A DNA stretch of 64,000 nucleotides, from assembly GCF_014170375.1 (NCBI RefSeq), contig NZ_LZZW01000011.1, positions 248,001 through 312,000 of the forward strand, written 5' to 3'. This DNA comes from Variovorax sp. UMC13 (GTDB lineage: Bacteria; Pseudomonadota; Gammaproteobacteria; Burkholderiales; Burkholderiaceae_C). Each line of letters begins with the position of its first letter. Position 1 is the stretch's first letter. The notes beneath the pieces were generated by a model. The model was given only the letters and a program-made list of their open reading frames with translations, ran no database searches and was not told where the DNA came from. Shown piece by piece: positions 60,436 to 64,000 of this stretch. The position numbers and the translations under genes are program-made.

Positions 60436-61941
60436 CTAGAAGCGCGGCAGGTCCGGGTGCGGCAGCGCCTGGCCACCGCGCACCACCTGCTTGCCGTACT
60501 CGGCGCAGCGCTGCAGCGTCGGGATCACCTTGCCCGGATTGAGCAGGCCGGCGGGATCGAAGGCGCGCTTCACGCCGAACATGAGTTCGTTCTCGGCGGC
60601 GGTGAACTGCACGCACATGCTGTTGAGCTTCTCGACGCCCACGCCGTGCTCGCCCGAGACCGTGCCGCCCATCGCGACGCTGGTCTCGAGGATGTCGGCG
60701 CCGAAGAGCTCGCAGCGGTGCAGCTCGTCGGGGTCGTTGGCATCGAAGAGCACCAGCGGGTGCAGGTTGCCGTCGCCCGCGTGGAACACGTTGCAGCAGC
60801 GCAGGTTGTACTTGATCTCCATCTGCTGGATCGCCAGCAGGATGTCGGCCAGCCGCTTGCGCGGGATGGTCGAGTCCAGGCACATGTAGTCGGGGCTGAT
60901 GCGGCCCGAGGCGGGGAAGGCGTTCTTGCGCCCGCTCCAGAACTTCAGGCGTTCGTCCTCGCTGGCGCTGACCGAGATGGCGGTGGCGCCGCAGCCGCGC
61001 AGCACGGCGGTCATGCGGCCGATCTCTTCCTCGACCTCCTCGGGCGTGCCGTCGGATTCGCACAGCAGGATCGCGGCGGCGTCGAGGTCGTAGCCGGCCT
61101 TGACGAAGTCCTCGACCGCGGCGGTCATGGGCTTGTCCATCATCTCCAGGCCGGCCGGGATGATGCCCGCGGCGATCACGGCCGCCACCGCGTCGCCGGC
61201 CTTTCGCACGTCGTCGAAGCTGGCCATGATGCAGCGCGCGAGCTGCGGCTTGGGCACCAGCTTGACCGTGACCTCGGTGGTCACGGCCAGCATGCCTTCG
61301 CTGCCGACCACCAGGGCCAGCAGGTCGAGGCCGGCGCAGTCCAGCGCCTCGCCGCCGAACTCGATCGGCTCGCCCTCGGCCGTGAAGCCGCGAACGCGCA
61401 GCACGTTGTGCAGCGTGAGGCCGTACTTGAGGCAATGCACGCCGCCCGAGTTCTCGGCCACGTTGCCGCCGATGGTGCAGGCGATCTGGCTCGAGGGATC
61501 GGGCGCGTAGTAGAGGTTGAAGGGCGCGGCGGCCTCGCTGATCGCGAGGTTGCGCACACCGCACTGCACGACCGCGGTGCGGCTCACCGGGTCGATCTTG
61601 AGAATCCTGTTGAACTTGGCCAGCGACAGGGTCACGCCCAGCGCGTGCGGCATCGCGCCGCCCGACAGGCCGGTGCCCGCGCCGCGCGCCACCACCGGCA
61701 CGCCCAGCGCATGGCAGGTGCGCAGCACCGCCGCCACCTGCGCCTCGGTCTCGGGCAGCGCCACCACCAGCGGGCGCTGGCGGTAGGCGGTCAGGCCGTC
61801 GCACTCGTAGGGCGTGGTGTCCTCGTCGTGCCAGATCAGCGCATGGGCCGGCAGGTGGGCCTGCAGCGCGCGCACGGTCTGCGACTGGCGGTCGGCGCGC
61901 GCATGCTGCGCGTGCTCGGTGGGCGTGGCGGGAGCGTTCAT
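60436..61941 (-). CDS. glcD: FAD-linked 2-hydroxy-acid dehydrogenase (GlcD-type)
   Basis: 501 residues. FAD-binding_4 domain (PVVARGAGTGLSGGAMPHAL, IACTIGGNVAENSGGVHCLK) and the C-terminal FAD-oxidase domain ending EHGVGVEKLNSMCVQFTAAE. It matches glycolate oxidase subunit GlcD, which oxidises glycolate or D-lactate. The partner subunits glcE and glcF are not adjacent; lrgAB follow instead. Confidence 0.93.
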   Translation of the reverse strand: MNAPATPTEHAQHARADRQSQTVRALQAHLPAHALIWHDEDTTPYECDGLTAYRQRPLVVALPETEAQVAAVLRTCHALGVPVVARGAGTGLSGGAMPHALGVTLSLAKFNRILKIDPVSRTAVVQCGVRNLAISEAAAPFNLYYAPDPSSQIACTIGGNVAENSGGVHCLKYGLTLHNVLRVRGFTAEGEPIEFGGEALDCAGLDLLALVVGSEGMLAVTTEVTVKLVPKPQLARCIMASFDDVRKAGDAVAAVIAAGIIPAGLEMMDKPMTAAVEDFVKAGYDLDAAAILLCESDGTPEEVEEEIGRMTAVLRGCGATAISVSASEDERLKFWSGRKNAFPASGRISPDYMCLDSTIPRKRLADILLAIQQMEIKYNLRCCNVFHAGDGNLHPLVLFDANDPDELHRCELFGADILETSVAMGGTVSGEHGVGVEKLNSMCVQFTAAENELMFGVKRAFDPAGLLNPGKVIPTLQRCAEYGKQVVRGGQALPHPDLPRF

Positions 61942-61974
61942 GGACTCACTCTACGACGCAAGGGCGCCCGGGGG

Positions 61975-62823
61975 TTACTTGAAGACGACGGTCTTGTGGC
62001 CGTTCATCACCACGCGGTGCTCGCTGTGCCACTTGACGGCACGGGCCAGCACCTGGCTCTCGGTATCGCGGCCGCGCGCCGTGAGGTCTTCCACCGTGTC
62101 GGTGTGGTCGGCGCGTGCCACATCCTGTTCGATGATCGGGCCCTCGTCGAGGTCGGCCGTCACGTAGTGGGCGGTGGCGCCGATCAGCTTCACGCCGCGG
62201 TCGTGCGCCTGGTAGTAGGGCTTGGCGCCCTTGAAGCTGGGCAGGAAGGAGTGGTGGATGTTGATCGCGCGGCCGTTGAGCTTGACGCACAGGTCGTTGC
62301 TCAGGATCTGCATGTAGCGCGCGAGCACCACCAGTTCGGCGCCTTCGGCCTCGATGATCTCCATCTGCTTGGCCTCGCCCTGCGCCTTGGTGGCGGCGGT
62401 CACGGGGATGTGATGGAAGGGCACGTTGTAGCTGGCCGCGAGCTGGTAGAAGTCGCGGTGGTTCGAGATGATGGCGCGCACGTCGATGGCCAGCAGGCCG
62501 CTCTTCCAGCGGAACAGCAGGTCGTTGAGGCAATGGCCTTCCTTGCTCACGAGGATCACGGTCTTCATGGGCTGGGCGGCGGCGTGCAGCTGCAGCGACA
62601 TGCCGAAGCCCTCGGCGAAACCGGCCAGCTGTTCGCGCAGGGCGGCCTCGCTGTGGTCGCTGCAGGCAAAGCGCACGCGCATGAAGAACAGGCCGGTGCC
62701 GGCGTCGTAGTACTGCGCCGCTTCCTCGATGTTGCCGTTGCGTTCCAGCAGGAAGCCCGAGACGGCATGGACGATGCCGGTGCGGTCGGGACAGGACAGG
62801 GTCAGGATGTAGGCGGAGGTCAT
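61975..62823 (-). CDS. purU: Formyltetrahydrofolate deformylase PurU
   Basis: 282 residues from the ATG at 62823. N-terminal ACT domain (YILTLSCPDRTGIVHAVSGF) and formyltransferase-type catalytic domain with GRAINIHHSFLPSFKGAKPY (catalytic His region) and TADLDEGPIIEQDVAR (catalytic Asp region). It hydrolyses 10-formyl-THF to THF and formate, supplying formate and balancing one-carbon pools. Confidence 0.95.
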   Translation of the reverse strand: MTSAYILTLSCPDRTGIVHAVSGFLLERNGNIEEAAQYYDAGTGLFFMRVRFACSDHSEAALREQLAGFAEGFGMSLQLHAAAQPMKTVILVSKEGHCLNDLLFRWKSGLLAIDVRAIISNHRDFYQLAASYNVPFHHIPVTAATKAQGEAKQMEIIEAEGAELVVLARYMQILSNDLCVKLNGRAINIHHSFLPSFKGAKPYYQAHDRGVKLIGATAHYVTADLDEGPIIEQDVARADHTDTVEDLTARGRDTESQVLARAVKWHSEHRVVMNGHKTVVFK

Positions 62824-62913
62824 AAGGGCCGCCATTGTCGCAGTCCTGCCCGCGCCTCGCCGCGGTGCCAGAATGTGCTTTTCCTTCTCACGCACGCCCC
62901 AGCAGGAGTGACC

Positions 62914-64000
<1,087 letters not shown>

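Overview
The window is GC-rich DNA from a betaproteobacterium of the order Burkholderiales, most likely a Comamonadaceae member close to Variovorax. This rests on a TctC/Bug-type solute receptor, a DUF2242 lipoprotein, the pilT-yggS arrangement, the tRNA sequences and very high G/C at third codon positions. The genus is inferred from protein resemblance, not from a marker gene.

Bases 1 to about 22,156 are the right part of a temperate siphophage (HK97-type head, lambda-like tail). The order is: terminase (cut by the window edge), portal, prohead protease, capsid, head-tail connectors, tail terminator, tail tube, tail chaperones with a -1 frameshift, tape measure, tail tip genes, central J-like protein, fibre, holin-like proteins, endolysin, Rz/Rz1, then small cargo genes. 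The prophage ends at 22,109-22,156 in the 3' half of a tRNA-Phe gene. The intact tRNA, the integrase and the repressor must lie left of the window.

The chromosome follows. 22.4-26.4 kb: a LysR regulator divergent from an aminotransferase / TctC receptor / RraA-fold operon. 26.4-33.2 kb: tRNA-Arg(CCG), a TetR repressor with an AcrR-like operator, and an RND multidrug efflux operon. 33.4-36.2 kb: a c-type cytochrome, a conserved unknown protein, a YheT-like hydrolase and a SnoaL-fold protein.

36.4-48.6 kb holds the most interesting locus. A complete rutABCDEF pyrimidine-degradation operon lacks the permease gene rutG. It is followed by convergent rutR and then a second operon: an IPNS-like Fe(II)/2-oxoglutarate oxygenase, a VOC protein, a BMP-type nucleoside/nucleobase ABC importer (receptor, fused ATPase, two permeases) and a second isochorismatase-like hydrolase. 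The same 18-base RutR-like site lies upstream of rutA and of the oxygenase gene, in opposite orientations. I infer one RutR regulon that imports and degrades pyrimidines or a modified pyrimidine.

48.6-64 kb is mostly housekeeping: lemA with two TPM-domain genes, pdeM, the twitching motility ATPases pilU and pilT, yggS, glutamate dehydrogenase, a DUF2242 lipoprotein, a lone receiver domain, arginase with a TetR regulator, a YXWGXW protein, lrgAB, glcD, purU, and a class III aminotransferase cut by the window end. Two copies of an ~80-bp palindromic repeat and one long GC-rich inverted repeat sit between genes.
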